Shown: positions 17,496-27,068, counted from the first letter of the stretch. The stretch is DNA of 64,000 nt from Paenibacillus tepidiphilus (GCF_008635795.1 NZ_VWRQ01000004.1:310001-374000); one strand, 5' to 3'. Notes: generated from the letters alone by a model not told the origin. Translations and numbers: made by a program.

Positions 17496-18442
17496 CAACA
17501 ACGGACAAGCGCAAAGTGCTGGTGCTTCTGGGTCCCACGGCGGTAGGCAAAACCAGGCTCAGCCTGGAGCTGGCGGAGATGTATAACGCCGAAATTATCT
17601 CCGGCGATTCCATGCAGGTATACCGCGGAATGGACATCGGAACCGCCAAGATCAGGCCTGAAGAAATGAAGGGAATTCCCCATCATCTGATCGACATTCA
17701 TGATCCTGCTGAAGCGTATTCCGCAGCCGAATTCCAGGAGCAGGGCGGGCGGCTGATCGAGGAGATCAGCGGACGCGGCAGGCTTCCTTTTATAGTGGGC
17801 GGCACGGGACTGTATATTGAATCTCTGTGTTACGGATTCCGTTTCTCTGCGGCCGTAGCCGATGAGGCCTTCCGGCAGGCGCAGGACGCCTTTGCCGAGG
17901 AGCACGGGGCCGAAGCGCTGCATGCGCGGCTGGCTGCCGTTGACCCGGAGAGTGCCTCCCGGCTGCATCCCAATGACCGGCGCCGGATTATCCGCGCGCT
18001 GGAGATTCACCATCAGACCCAAACGACATTGTCGTCCACCCAGGCAGCGCAAAAGCGGGAATTCCCTTATGAGCTGTGTCTGGTCGGATTAACCATGGAC
18101 CGGCAGATTCTCTACCGGCGTATTGAGGAACGGATCGACCAGATGCTGGGGAACGGTCTGGTAGCGGAAGTCGAAGGTTTATTGCGCCAAGGCTGCAGCA
18201 GAAATATGGTTTCGATGCAAGGTCTGGGCTACAAGGAGATCGCCGCTTATCTGGAGGGTGAGCTGACCCTCGACGACGCCGTTACCCTGCTGAAGCGTGA
18301 TACACGCCGTTTTGCGAAGCGACAGCTGTCCTGGTTCCGGCATATGAAGGAGATTGTATGGATCGATGATTTTCAGGAAGCCAATTATGCTGAGCATCTG
18401 CTGGCCATCCGCGCCGTAATAGCCGAGAAACTTAAGCTGTAG
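17492..18442 (+). CDS. miaA: tRNA dimethylallyltransferase MiaA
   Basis: This 316-residue enzyme transfers a dimethylallyl group to A37 of tRNAs reading UNN codons. It shows the P-loop GPTAVGKT, the substrate motif SGDSMQVYRGMDIGTAK and the GGTGLYIE segment. Translation starts at a GTG overlapping the stop of the preceding methyltransferase gene by four bases. As in Bacillus subtilis, hfq follows, but here hfq has its own promoter. Confidence 0.96.
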   Translation: MTTTDKRKVLVLLGPTAVGKTRLSLELAEMYNAEIISGDSMQVYRGMDIGTAKIRPEEMKGIPHHLIDIHDPAEAYSAAEFQEQGGRLIEEISGRGRLPFIVGGTGLYIESLCYGFRFSAAVADEAFRQAQDAFAEEHGAEALHARLAAVDPESASRLHPNDRRRIIRALEIHHQTQTTLSSTQAAQKREFPYELCLVGLTMDRQILYRRIEERIDQMLGNGLVAEVEGLLRQGCSRNMVSMQGLGYKEIAAYLEGELTLDDAVTLLKRDTRRFAKRQLSWFRHMKEIVWIDDFQEANYAEHLLAIRAVIAEKLKL

Positions 18443-18560
18443 CTAAAAGGGGAACTGTCCTGTGATTGACGGAATGGGCTTTAAAGAATTAACATATAAA
18501 AAAGAGGAGAACTCCTTCGCCCGCCGAAATTATACTTAGGAGCTTCCCGGCCCTCCTGAA

Positions 18561-18590
18561 TTGCTCTGTATCTCGGAGCCATGGTATAAT
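18561..18590 (+). promoter_or_regulatory. Sigma-A promoter for hfq
   Basis: TTGCTC and TATAAT are separated by 18 bases, and TGG directly before the -10 gives an extended element. It lies 72 bases upstream of the hfq start. Confidence 0.6.
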
Positions 18591-18661
18591 AGCAGGAAAG
18601 TTTCTCTCAGGTCTTGAATATACTTTTGAACAATCTAATTGAACCATTGGGGGTACGTCAT

Positions 18662-18901
18662 ATGAACAAGTCCATTAACATCCAAGATACGTTCTTGAAC
18701 CAGCTGCGCAAAGAGAATATCCCTGCAACAGTATATCTGACCAACGGGTTTCAAATCCGGGGAATCATTAAAGCCTTCGACAATTTCACAATTGTGATCG
18801 ACAGCGACGGGCGTCAGCAAATGGTGTACAAGCATGCGATTTCGACCTTCACGCCGCAGCGGAGCGTATCGCTGATGCAGGACAACAGCGGCGAAGAATA
18901 A
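18662..18901 (+). CDS. hfq: RNA chaperone Hfq
   Basis: This 79-residue Sm-fold protein forms a hexameric ring that binds small RNAs. The Sm1 region contains [19 protein letters not shown] and [15 protein letters not shown], and Sm2 contains YKHAIST. Length and motifs match Bacillus Hfq. The ATG at 18662 is preceded by GGGGG; the extra codons further upstream lack a ribosome site. It ends before an intrinsic terminator. Confidence 0.96.
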   Translation: MNKSINIQDTFLNQLRKENIPATVYLTNGFQIRGIIKAFDNFTIVIDSDGRQQMVYKHAISTFTPQRSVSLMQDNSGEE

Positions 18902-18962
18902 CATTTTATGTTTTTGAAGCGAAACCTTTTTGCTTATAAATCGTTTGAATAGAGAGTGCGGA

Positions 18963-18988
18963 GAGCAACCTGCGAAGGTTGTTCTTTT
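18963..18988 (+). terminator. Intrinsic terminator after hfq
   Basis: GAGCAACCT, a GCGA tetraloop and AGGTTGTTC (one G-U pair) are followed by TTTT. Confidence 0.75.
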
Positions 18989-19042
18989 CATTCGTGACCT
19001 TACATTTAGAGAGAAAGTTCCGAAAGGGAGTCAGGAGGAAGC

Positions 19043-21676
19043 ATGGCTAGAGATGATATGTCCAGAAATAATCGGAATCGATCCAGAACTTCGAGCCCTG
19101 CAAATTCCAAAGGGAAACCGAAGAAGAAAAAGTTTTTAACGAAGAAGCGGGTGCTGTGGACCATGTTTTTTGCCATGGTGCTGGCCATTATCTGTGCACT
19201 GGGCGGTTACTTGTTCATCCTGCTGAACGGCGAGAAGCTGCTGGACGCGAACCGGGATAAGCTTACCGTCAATCCGCCGACGCAGATTTTTGACCGCAAC
19301 GCCAATTTGATTGCCGAGCTGTCGCTGGAGAAGAGTGACCCCGTGGAGTATGAAGATATTCCGCCGTTACTGGTCCAGGCTTTTGTCTCCACCGAGGATA
19401 AGCGGTTCTTCGAGCACAAAGGGGTGGACTTCTGGTCCATCGGCCGGGCTGCCGTAAAGGACGTTATGGCGCGCAGCATGGTGGAGGGCGGCAGTACGAT
19501 TACCCAGCAGCTGGCGAAGAATATCTTTCTGACCCGCGACAAGACCTTCTTCCGTAAGGCGACGGAAATGTCCATTGCCATGGCGCTGGAAAATGAAAAG
19601 AGTAAAGAAGAGATCATCACGATGTACCTGAACCGGATCAACTTCGGCGGTACAACCTACGGAATCAAAGCGGCCTCTATCCGTTATTTTGGCAAAAGTG
19701 ATCTGAAGGATCTTAAGCTGTGGGAGATGGCAACCTTGGCGGCTATGCCGAAGGGACCGTCCCGCTACAATCCGCTGCGCAATCCCGAGCTGTCCAAGGA
19801 GCGCCGCGCTGTAGTTCTGCAGCTGATGTATGATCAGCAGAAGATTACCGAGCAGGAGATGAATGAAGCCAAGGCGGTGGATTACAACTACAAGCCGCCG
19901 GAGAAGAAGCAGAAGTATCAGGCATTTATTGATTTTGCTATTGATGAAGCTGAGGATAAGTTCGGTCTGTCGGAAGACGATCTCAATATCGGCGGGTACA
20001 AAATCTTCACGACCATGGACAAACATGCCCAGGAGACGGTGGAAGCGGCCTTTGCCGACAGTGATAATTTCGAGGAGAGCGTCGACGAGGAACTGGTGCA
20101 GGGGTCGATGACGATCATCAATCAGGAGAACGGCAGTATTGTGGCTTTGATGGGCGGACGCAATTATGAGAAAAAAGGCTTTAGCCGCGTCAATGACAGC
20201 CGCCGCTCGCCGGGCTCCTCGTTCAAGCCGATCGTGTCATATGCTCCGGCACTGGAATCGGGCAAATTCACCAGCTCTTCGATGCTTAGCAACGAAAAGC
20301 AATGCTTCGGCAACTATTGCCCGAGCAACCTGCATGGATATTCGAGCACCATCAGCATGAGCCAGGCGATAACCAAGTCGGAGAATATCCCGGCCGTATG
20401 GCTGCTGAATGAAATCGGTGTGAATACCGGCTTCCAGTTCGCCAAATCACTGGGTATTTCGCTCAGCGATGAAGATAAGAACCTCTCCCTTGCCCTCGGC
20501 GGGATGAGCCAGGGTACAAACACACTGGAGATGGCCCAGGCTTACACTGCTTTTGCCAATGGCGGTGAACTAAGAGAGGCGTATTCGATCAAATCGATTG
20601 AGAACAGCGACGGAGCGACGGTCTATAAGGCCAACACATCTCCTGAGCGCGTCATGAGCGAAGAAACGGCTTACCAGATGACGGAGATGATGCAGGAGGT
20701 TGTCACGGACGGAACGGGCAAGAAAGCCAAGATCAACCGTCCTGTTGCCGGCAAGACCGGTACAACCCAAAGCGGCTATGAAGGCATCAGCGCTAACCGT
20801 GATGTGTGGTTCGTCGGCTATACGCCGGAATGGACCGCAGCGGTATGGATGGGTTACGATAAGCCGAGCAAGAAGCACCTGCTCAAGAACAGCAGTCCGC
20901 TCGCTGCAGCGTTCTGGGGCAAGGTCATGGAAGAAGCGCTGGAAGGCGTGCCGGCCAAATCATTCCCGCAGCCTAAGGGTGTAATCGAAACTGAACCAAC
21001 GGAGACCCCAGGTGCTGTACAGCCGGTCAGCGGACTCAGCGCCTCCTATGATCCATCGACGTTGACGGTCAATATAAGCTGGCAGGCAGCTCCGGCCGAT
21101 GGGGTGGAATACCGGGTGTACCGCCGGGAAACCTCGGAGTCGGATTACAGTCTGCTGCTGAGTACCCAAGACACCAATATTGGAGACATCAGCGCGATGC
21201 CTGGTCTCACCTATGAGTATTACGTAACAGCCTATTATCCCGAGCTCGATACGGAAAGTGATGCCTCTGAGATCGTGACCGTGGCTGTACAGGATGAGGC
21301 GCCGCCTTCCGCAGAGCCTGTGGAGACTATGGATCCGGCTATTCCAACCGACGATGGCAGCAACGGCTGGGTTGATGATCCGGGCGACGGCTGGAACAAC
21401 GGCAACGGCAATGGCAATGGTAACGGAAATAGTAATGGTAATGGCAACGGAAATGGGATCGGGAATGGCAATGGTAATGGGAACGGGAATGGCAACGGCA
21501 ACGGAAATGGAGGAGGCAACAGTGGGGGCGGCACGCCTACGCAGCCTCCGGCAACACCGCCGCCGCCAACCCAAGAGCCGCAGGCAACTCCGGCAGCTAC
21601 AGAGACGATTGCAACGCCTGTAGTGACAGCCGATCCCGCAGCCGCCGATGCCGTGACGGATGTGACCACTCCTTAA
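19043..21676 (+). CDS. Class A penicillin-binding protein (PBP1A family)
   Basis: This 877-residue bifunctional peptidoglycan synthase has a basic cytoplasmic N-terminus and one membrane segment (about residues 37-60). Its GT51 glycosyltransferase has EDKRFFEHKGVDF with the catalytic Glu, and EGGSTITQQLAKN. The transpeptidase has the active-site motifs SSFK, SEN and KTGTT. A fibronectin type III-like domain follows at about residues 660-735. The tail contains an Asn-Gly repeat and a Pro/Thr/Ala-rich end, probably exposed in the wall. A GGAGG site precedes the start. Downstream lies a strong terminator. Confidence 0.94.
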   Translation: MARDDMSRNNRNRSRTSSPANSKGKPKKKKFLTKKRVLWTMFFAMVLAIICALGGYLFILLNGEKLLDANRDKLTVNPPTQIFDRNANLIAELSLEKSDPVEYEDIPPLLVQAFVSTEDKRFFEHKGVDFWSIGRAAVKDVMARSMVEGGSTITQQLAKNIFLTRDKTFFRKATEMSIAMALENEKSKEEIITMYLNRINFGGTTYGIKAASIRYFGKSDLKDLKLWEMATLAAMPKGPSRYNPLRNPELSKERRAVVLQLMYDQQKITEQEMNEAKAVDYNYKPPEKKQKYQAFIDFAIDEAEDKFGLSEDDLNIGGYKIFTTMDKHAQETVEAAFADSDNFEESVDEELVQGSMTIINQENGSIVALMGGRNYEKKGFSRVNDSRRSPGSSFKPIVSYAPALESGKFTSSSMLSNEKQCFGNYCPSNLHGYSSTISMSQAITKSENIPAVWLLNEIGVNTGFQFAKSLGISLSDEDKNLSLALGGMSQGTNTLEMAQAYTAFANGGELREAYSIKSIENSDGATVYKANTSPERVMSEETAYQMTEMMQEVVTDGTGKKAKINRPVAGKTGTTQSGYEGISANRDVWFVGYTPEWTAAVWMGYDKPSKKHLLKNSSPLAAAFWGKVMEEALEGVPAKSFPQPKGVIETEPTETPGAVQPVSGLSASYDPSTLTVNISWQAAPADGVEYRVYRRETSESDYSLLLSTQDTNIGDISAMPGLTYEYYVTAYYPELDTESDASEIVTVAVQDEAPPSAEPVETMDPAIPTDDGSNGWVDDPGDGWNNGNGNGNGNGNSNGNGNGNGIGNGNGNGNGNGNGNGNGGGNSGGGTPTQPPATPPPPTQEPQATPAATETIATPVVTADPAAADAVTDVTTP
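21398..21520 (+). repeat. Asn-Gly dipeptide repeat in penicillin-binding protein tail
   Basis: About 20 near-perfect six-base units (AAYGGN) encode alternating Asn-Gly with a few Ser or Ile interruptions. Codon use varies among units (AAC/AAT, GGC/GGA/GGT), so the repeat is old enough to have drifted at synonymous sites. It forms a flexible spacer between the FN3-like domain and the Pro/Thr-rich C-terminus. Confidence 0.85.
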
Positions 21677-21725
21677 AGTTGAACATCCCATGGCTCACAG
21701 ACGAAAGATGAACATAATGCAATAC

Positions 21726-21769
21726 AGCGGTTCTGCTGTCGCTTCGGCGACGGGGAGCCGCTTTTTTTT
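21726..21769 (+). terminator. Long-stem intrinsic terminator after penicillin-binding protein
   Basis: AGCGGTTC/GAGCCGCT and, inside it, CTGTCGC/GCGACGG form a near-continuous stem capped by a TTCG tetraloop and followed by eight T. Confidence 0.92.
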
Positions 21770-21927
21770 ACATATAATAGCTGATCTATCCATGCCCGGG
21801 GGGAATATCTGATGCTCATACACTTTCGTTCCGGTTACGCCTTTACATAAGTTGATAAAGGATGTTTTGAGTGTCTCTTCTAAATATGTTAAGCTGGAGA
21901 CACCATTTGTTGAGAGGGAAATTTTAT

Positions 21928-22482
21928 ATGAAACGTAAATTCGGAGACCGGGCCAACTGGCGACGGATTACGCGCCGCCATTTTGCCTGCCGTTATGTGG
22001 AGACCCGGGAGTTCAGCGGCTATATTACCCTGTATACGATTTACGGATTGAAAGAGCCGCTTTGGAAGAGCTATGGCCGGCATACGTACCGCATCGCGGA
22101 CAAGGGCTATTCCTGGCTGCAGTATTTCCCCAAGGACAGCCATTATATTGTGACGGCCATGTTCGATGACCGCCAGAATATTGTCCAATGGTACATCGAC
22201 ACCTGTAAGGTGCAAGGGGTGACAGATCAGGGAGTCCCCTGGTTTGATGATCTGTATCTCGATGTGGTGGTGCTGTGGAACGGCGAGGTATTCCTGCTTG
22301 ATGAGGATGAACTGGAAGAGGCGCTGGAGCGCGAGGATATTACCGAACACGAATATAACCTCGCCTGGAAGACCGCTGATACGGTCATGAGGAGTATAGA
22401 TGCTCATGCGTTCCCCTATTTCACACTCTCGTTGAAGCACCGTGCCGAGCTGTTTCATCACGGAGAATTCAGGAGGAAGTAA
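21928..22482 (+). CDS. DUF402 family protein, probable nucleoside tri/diphosphate phosphatase
   Basis: This 184-residue protein resembles the YgaC/Ntdp group of DUF402 proteins, which hydrolyse nucleoside tri- and diphosphates. Visible family features are the basic N-terminus, a YSWLQYFP segment, DDRQNIVQWYIDTC and the acidic DDLYLDVVVLWNGEVFLLDEDEL metal-site region (shown only as its ends DDLYLD and LDEDEL when considering key residues). The start at 21928 follows GAGAGGGAAA; upstream in-frame Met codons lack a site. It is followed after 3 bases by the YdcF-like gene, so both are likely co-transcribed. Confidence 0.75.
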   Translation: MKRKFGDRANWRRITRRHFACRYVETREFSGYITLYTIYGLKEPLWKSYGRHTYRIADKGYSWLQYFPKDSHYIVTAMFDDRQNIVQWYIDTCKVQGVTDQGVPWFDDLYLDVVVLWNGEVFLLDEDELEEALEREDITEHEYNLAWKTADTVMRSIDAHAFPYFTLSLKHRAELFHHGEFRRK

Positions 22483-22485
22483 CTT

Positions 22486-23145
22486 ATGGAGTGGTATGTG
22501 TATCAAAAAGAATCCTCCCCGATTCGCAGAATGTCGGGGAGGCGCCGCCGCTCCCGCCGCAAGCGGGTGTGGCTGATTGCGCTTGTCGCGGTAGTTGCGG
22601 CAGGTCTGCTGTGGGTTGCAGTGGTGTTCAACAATATCAACAGCGCCAGAACAGCGTCACCTCTGCCGAAAGCGGATGCGGGCATAATTCTGGGGATGTC
22701 GATGTGGGGCGATGAACCCAGCCCGGGGCTGCAGGAGCGTCTGGACTATGGCCTTGAGCTATACCGGCAAGGGAGCTTTGGGGAGTTCATCGTTTCCGGC
22801 GGTCTGGATCACGAGGATTACAAGTTTACTGAAGCGGAAGGAATGCGTAATTATCTGGTGTCACAGGGCGTGCCGGAGGATATTATTCATCTGGATAACG
22901 AATCTACCAACACCTATGAGAATCTCCGCTACAGCCAGGCCATTATGCGGGAGGAAGAATTGAACACGGCGGTCATCATCACGCACAGCTTCCATGGAAC
23001 GCGTGCGCTGGAAATGGCGGAGGAGCTGGGATATCAGACACCTGCATTGGCCGTAACAGAGAGTAAAGTGATGTCGATGCTCAAGTACAAAACCCGTGAG
23101 ATTCTCGCTTATACCAAATGGAAGCTGCAGCAGCCTTTTATGTAA
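22486..23145 (+). CDS. YdcF/SanA family (DUF218) membrane protein
   Basis: This 219-residue protein has a short Arg-rich cytoplasmic N-terminus, one membrane segment (about residues 28-48) and an extracytoplasmic DUF218 domain. The domain shows ADAGIILGMSMWG, FIVSGGLDHEDY, LDNESTNTYENLRYS and VIITHSFHGTRAL. Family members have been linked to cell-envelope functions in other bacteria; the reaction is not established. GGAGGAAG precedes the start, three bases after the DUF402 gene. Confidence 0.8.
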   Translation: MEWYVYQKESSPIRRMSGRRRRSRRKRVWLIALVAVVAAGLLWVAVVFNNINSARTASPLPKADAGIILGMSMWGDEPSPGLQERLDYGLELYRQGSFGEFIVSGGLDHEDYKFTEAEGMRNYLVSQGVPEDIIHLDNESTNTYENLRYSQAIMREEELNTAVIITHSFHGTRALEMAEELGYQTPALAVTESKVMSMLKYKTREILAYTKWKLQQPFM

Positions 23146-23306
23146 GAACACGAGAATAGGAACAGCTACGCGCCGCTGGAGAATGGATACTCTGCCGATT
23201 TGTCCGGAATAATCTGAAACTGCTAATAACCGCTTCTGAAACGGAATATAACTATAGAATAGAGAAGTGGTTAAGGCAGTCAGCCCTGGATAATGAGGTG
23301 AACAAG

Positions 23307-24290
23307 GTGAACGGACGCGTAGCGGCGGCAAGCGGACAAGAGGAAGGCAGACCGTCCCGGCAAATTAATGTAGTACTGCGGCAGCAGGAGCCACCGGTAT
23401 CCCCGGCTGCTGCCGTAGGAGACGGGAGAAGCTTGAACAGCGGAGGAGTATCGCCCAAAAGTCACGCCCATGGCGGGCTGTTCCAGGAGCTGAGCCGTGA
23501 GCTCGATGCGCTCGTGGGACTGGATAATATCAAAGAGCTTGTATTTGAGATATACGCCCTGCTGCAGGTTGCCCAGATGCGCAGCGAAGCGGGGCTGGCC
23601 AGCGGCAGCCAGGCGTACCACATGGTGTTCAAGGGGAATCCGGGTACCGGCAAGACGACGGTAGCAAGGATAGTCGCCAAGCTGTTTCAACGCATGGGCG
23701 TGCTGAACAAGGGGCATCTTATCGAGGTAGAGCGGGCTGACCTTGTAGGCGAATATATCGGCCATACGGCGCAGAAGACCCGTGACTTGGTCAAGAAGGC
23801 GCTCGGTGGTATTCTTTTTATCGATGAAGCCTACAGTCTTGCACGTGGCGGAGACAAGGATTTCGGAAAAGAAGCCATCGACACCTTAGTGAAATCCATG
23901 GAGGATCACCGTAGCCAGTTCATCCTGATTCTGGCGGGCTATTCGGATGAAATTGATTATTTCCTGATGAGCAACCCCGGGCTTCCTTCCCGGTTTCCGA
24001 TTCAAGTGGAATTTCCCGACTACACGATTGACCAGCTGGTGCAAATTGCCGAGCTGATGGCGAAGGAACGCGACTATATTCTGATGCCGCAAGCGATACT
24101 TAAATTAAAGCAGCATGTGCTGCTGGAGAAATCGGAAAGCCTGCATGCCTTCAGCAACGCCCGCTATGTGCGCAATGCCATTGAGAAGGCGGTGCGCGCC
24201 CAGGCGGTGCGGCTGCTTACCCATTATGAGAGCAGTAGTCCGGGGAAGCAGGAGCTGATGACGCTGCGCACAGAGGATTTCAAGCTGTAG
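23307..24290 (+). CDS. spoVK: Stage V sporulation protein K (AAA ATPase)
   Basis: This 327-residue AAA+ ATPase matches SpoVK/CbbX-like proteins: Walker A GNPGTGKTTVAR, Walker B GILFIDEAYSLARG, sensor-1 region ILILAGYSDE and the Arg finger in NPGLPSRFP. In Bacillus SpoVK is required for spore maturation. The first 50 residues look disordered. A GTG at 23307 with GAGGTG six bases upstream is favoured; an in-frame GTG at 23298 would add three residues. The order spoVK-hflX-ynbB-glnR-glnA is as in Bacillus subtilis. Confidence 0.88.
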   Translation: MNGRVAAASGQEEGRPSRQINVVLRQQEPPVSPAAAVGDGRSLNSGGVSPKSHAHGGLFQELSRELDALVGLDNIKELVFEIYALLQVAQMRSEAGLASGSQAYHMVFKGNPGTGKTTVARIVAKLFQRMGVLNKGHLIEVERADLVGEYIGHTAQKTRDLVKKALGGILFIDEAYSLARGGDKDFGKEAIDTLVKSMEDHRSQFILILAGYSDEIDYFLMSNPGLPSRFPIQVEFPDYTIDQLVQIAELMAKERDYILMPQAILKLKQHVLLEKSESLHAFSNARYVRNAIEKAVRAQAVRLLTHYESSSPGKQELMTLRTEDFKL

Positions 24291-24351
24291 GACGGGCAAG
24301 AATACATTGAATTATCCCGGTGGGGTACGGGCAATAAGGAGCATATGAATA

Positions 24352-25641
24352 ATGGCGCCAACAACCTATGACACGACGACAGAAATGCAGGACCGGGCGA
24401 TTCTGGTAAGTCTGGTTACCGACAAAATCAAGCAGACGGGCATTGATCCCGAGCTCTCCCTGCAGGAACTGGTCCAACTGGCCGAGACCGCAGGGGTAGA
24501 AGTGCTGGATGTGCTGCGCCAGAACAAAGAGACGCCGGACCCGAGATGGTTTATCGGCAAAGGCAAAGTAGAAGAGCTTCGAATGGCTGCCGACGGCCTT
24601 GGGGCGAATACGGCCATCTTCGACCAGGAGCTGTCAGGAGCCCAGGTACGCAACCTGGAGGAGGCGCTTGATCTTAAGATTATTGACCGCACGCAGCTGA
24701 TTCTCGATATTTTTGCCGGACGGGCGAAGACCCGGGAAGGGATTATCCAGGTAGAGCTGGCCCAGCTAACCTACCTGCTGCCAAGGCTATCCGGACAAGG
24801 CAAGAATCTGTCCCGCCTCGGCGGCGGCATCGGGACCAGAGGTCCGGGGGAAAGCAAGCTGGAGGCAGACCGCCGGCATATCCGTGACCGCATCGGTGAA
24901 CTGAAACGGCAGCTTGATGATGTGGTCAAGACACGCGAGCTGCACCGGGAGCGCCGCCGCAAGAGCGGAGCCGTCCAGGTGGCTCTGGTCGGTTATACCA
25001 ACGCCGGCAAGTCCACGCTGCTTAAGCAGCTTACGGATGCCGACGTGTATATTGAGAACCAGCTGTTCGCCACGCTGGATCCGACTTCAAGAATACTGGA
25101 GCTGCCAGCGGGCAAAGAAGTGGTGCTCACAGATACAGTAGGCTTTATTCAGAATCTGCCCCACGATCTGGTGGCGGCCTTCCGGGCGACCCTGGAGGAA
25201 GTGAACGAAGCTACGCTTGTACTGCATGTGGTTGACGCATCTTCTCCGATGCGGGAGGAGCAAATGGAGGTTGTCGGCGCTATTCTGCAGGAGCTTGGCG
25301 CAGCCGGGAAGCCGCAGATCGTCTTGTATAATAAGAGGGATCTCTGCACGCCGGAGCAGCTGCAATTGCTGCCGGGCGGGCCAGGACATCTGAAGATCAG
25401 TGCTTATGATACGGAGGACCAGGAGCGGATCCGGCAGACTATCGCCGATGAGCTCGCGGGGGACACCTTGAGGTTCCGCATCCCGGGAGAACGCGGCGAT
25501 CTGTCTGCTCTGCTCTACAAGGTGGGCGAAGTGCTTGAAACCGATTATGAAGAAAATAACGTCCTGTATACCGTCCGTGTAAACAAGGAAGATTACGGCA
25601 AGCTGGGATATAAGCTTGCCGAGTACGCAGATCAGCAGTAA
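24352..25641 (+). CDS. hflX: Ribosome-associated GTPase HflX
   Basis: This 429-residue GTPase splits and rescues stalled ribosomes in characterised species. The N-terminal HflX domain includes DPRWFIGKGKVEEL and the Gly-rich LGGGIGTRGPGESKLE segment. The G domain has G1 GYTNAGKST, G3 DTVGFI and G4 NKRD. It corresponds to ynbA of Bacillus subtilis by position. AAGGAG lies about ten bases before the ATG. Confidence 0.94.
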   Translation: MAPTTYDTTTEMQDRAILVSLVTDKIKQTGIDPELSLQELVQLAETAGVEVLDVLRQNKETPDPRWFIGKGKVEELRMAADGLGANTAIFDQELSGAQVRNLEEALDLKIIDRTQLILDIFAGRAKTREGIIQVELAQLTYLLPRLSGQGKNLSRLGGGIGTRGPGESKLEADRRHIRDRIGELKRQLDDVVKTRELHRERRRKSGAVQVALVGYTNAGKSTLLKQLTDADVYIENQLFATLDPTSRILELPAGKEVVLTDTVGFIQNLPHDLVAAFRATLEEVNEATLVLHVVDASSPMREEQMEVVGAILQELGAAGKPQIVLYNKRDLCTPEQLQLLPGGPGHLKISAYDTEDQERIRQTIADELAGDTLRFRIPGERGDLSALLYKVGEVLETDYEENNVLYTVRVNKEDYGKLGYKLAEYADQQ

Positions 25642-25797
25642 CCGTATGAGAACCAAAAGTTAATTACATGTACAATAGTTAAACCAGGTCCCGCAAGGCT
25701 TCTTCTTGCTCCGGTACTGCCGGAATCCGGAAGACGCTTCTGCGGGACGAGCTTTGCTGTCCCAAGAAAATCAGGTATGAGGAGAGAAACAGGGGAA

Positions 25798-27051
25798 ATG
25801 GCAGTTTTCGCAGATGATATTTTACAGGCGGCAGAGGCCGCAGAGCTTGAGATCATTGAGGCGGTCAAGAGTTTAGACCGCATTGTCGACCGGAATCAAT
25901 GGAAGGTCATTGAAGCCTTCCAGCGGCACCAGGTCAGCGATTTTCATTTTGCCGGGTCCACCGGCTATGCATACAATGACCGGGGGAGGGAAATTCTCGA
26001 TCTGGTTTACGCCGATGTCTTCGGAGCCGAGGCGGCGCTGGTCCGTCCGCATTTTGCATCAGGAACGCATACCATATCTACGGCACTGTTCGGTGTGCTG
26101 CGTCCTGGAGATGAACTGCTCTATATTACGGGAAGACCCTACGATACGCTGCATAAAGTCATTGGAGAAGCCGGGGACGGAACCGGCTCGCTGGCCGATT
26201 TCGGTATCGGCTACCGGGAGACGGCATTAAATCCGGAAGGCGGCATTGATTGGGACGCCGTAGCCGGAGCGCTCAATGAGAAGACTAAGGTAATTGGCAT
26301 TCAGCGCTCACGCGGATATGACTGGCGTTCATCGTTCACGGTGGCCGAAATCGGTGACATGATTGCTAAAGTCAAAAGTCTGAAACCTGGACTGATTGTT
26401 TTCGTAGACAACTGTTATGGAGAGTTTACGGAAGAAATGGAGCCGCCCCAGGTCGGCGCTGACCTTGTCGCCGGCTCGCTGATCAAGAATCCCGGCGGGG
26501 GGATTGCCGAAACCGGAGGGTATATCTGCGGGCGTGCCGACCTTGTTACACTGGCGGCTTACCGGCTGACTGCTCCCGGCATCGGCGGGGAAGTAGGGGC
26601 TATGCTGGGGACGACGCGCGGGCTTTACCAGGGGTTGTTCATGGCTCCCCACACGGTAGGACAAGCGCTCAAAGGGAGCATCTTCGCTGCTTCGGTATTC
26701 GCCCGCTGCGGCTTCCGCACGAAGCCGGCCTGGAACGAGCCGCGTACGGATTTGATTCAGGCGGTGGCTTTTGACGGTCCGGAGCATCTGATCGCCTTCG
26801 TGCAGGGGATTCAGCGCGCCGCAGCGGTAGACAGCCATGTAGTTCCAGAGCCCTGGGACATGCCTGGTTATGAACATCCTGTCATTATGGCGGCAGGAAC
26901 CTTTATTCAAGGTGGGAGCTTGGAGTTATCCGCCGACGCGCCAATCCGGGCGCCATATATCGGCTATATGCAGGGCGGATTGACCTATTCACATGTGAAG
27001 TTCGGAGTGCTGATGGCACTGCAGCGCATGCGGGATTCAAAATTGCTGTAA
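25798..27051 (+). CDS. ynbB: Methionine gamma-lyase family PLP protein (aluminium-resistance-like, YnbB)
   Basis: This 417-residue protein is a fold-type I PLP enzyme. The central part shows VRPHFASGTHTI, IQRSRGYDWR, VFVDNCYGEF and AGSLIKNPGGG, where the Lys is the likely PLP attachment site. The family has been annotated both as aluminium resistance and as methionine gamma-lyase-like; the true reaction is not settled. It is placed between hflX and glnR as in Bacillus subtilis. The ATG at 25798 is chosen over one at 25777 because GAGGAG and AGGGGA lie between them. The stop codon lies inside the GlnR box of the next operon. Confidence 0.85.
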   Translation: MAVFADDILQAAEAAELEIIEAVKSLDRIVDRNQWKVIEAFQRHQVSDFHFAGSTGYAYNDRGREILDLVYADVFGAEAALVRPHFASGTHTISTALFGVLRPGDELLYITGRPYDTLHKVIGEAGDGTGSLADFGIGYRETALNPEGGIDWDAVAGALNEKTKVIGIQRSRGYDWRSSFTVAEIGDMIAKVKSLKPGLIVFVDNCYGEFTEEMEPPQVGADLVAGSLIKNPGGGIAETGGYICGRADLVTLAAYRLTAPGIGGEVGAMLGTTRGLYQGLFMAPHTVGQALKGSIFAASVFARCGFRTKPAWNEPRTDLIQAVAFDGPEHLIAFVQGIQRAAAVDSHVVPEPWDMPGYEHPVIMAAGTFIQGGSLELSADAPIRAPYIGYMQGGLTYSHVKFGVLMALQRMRDSKLL

Positions 27052-27063
27052 GTATATCTTACA
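27047..27063 (+). promoter_or_regulatory. GlnR/TnrA operator upstream of glnRA
   Basis: TGTAAGTATATCTTACA fits the TGTNA-N7-TNACA consensus exactly. It ends six bases before the -35 element of the glnRA promoter and overlaps the stop codon of ynbB. This matches the known autoregulation of glnRA in Bacilli. Confidence 0.9.
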
Positions 27064-27068
27064 TACCA

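Noticed and set aside
21398..21520. CRISPR-like short repeats
   Set aside because: The repeats are six-base units within a coding frame with no spacers or conserved 25-35-base repeats; they encode Asn-Gly dipeptides.
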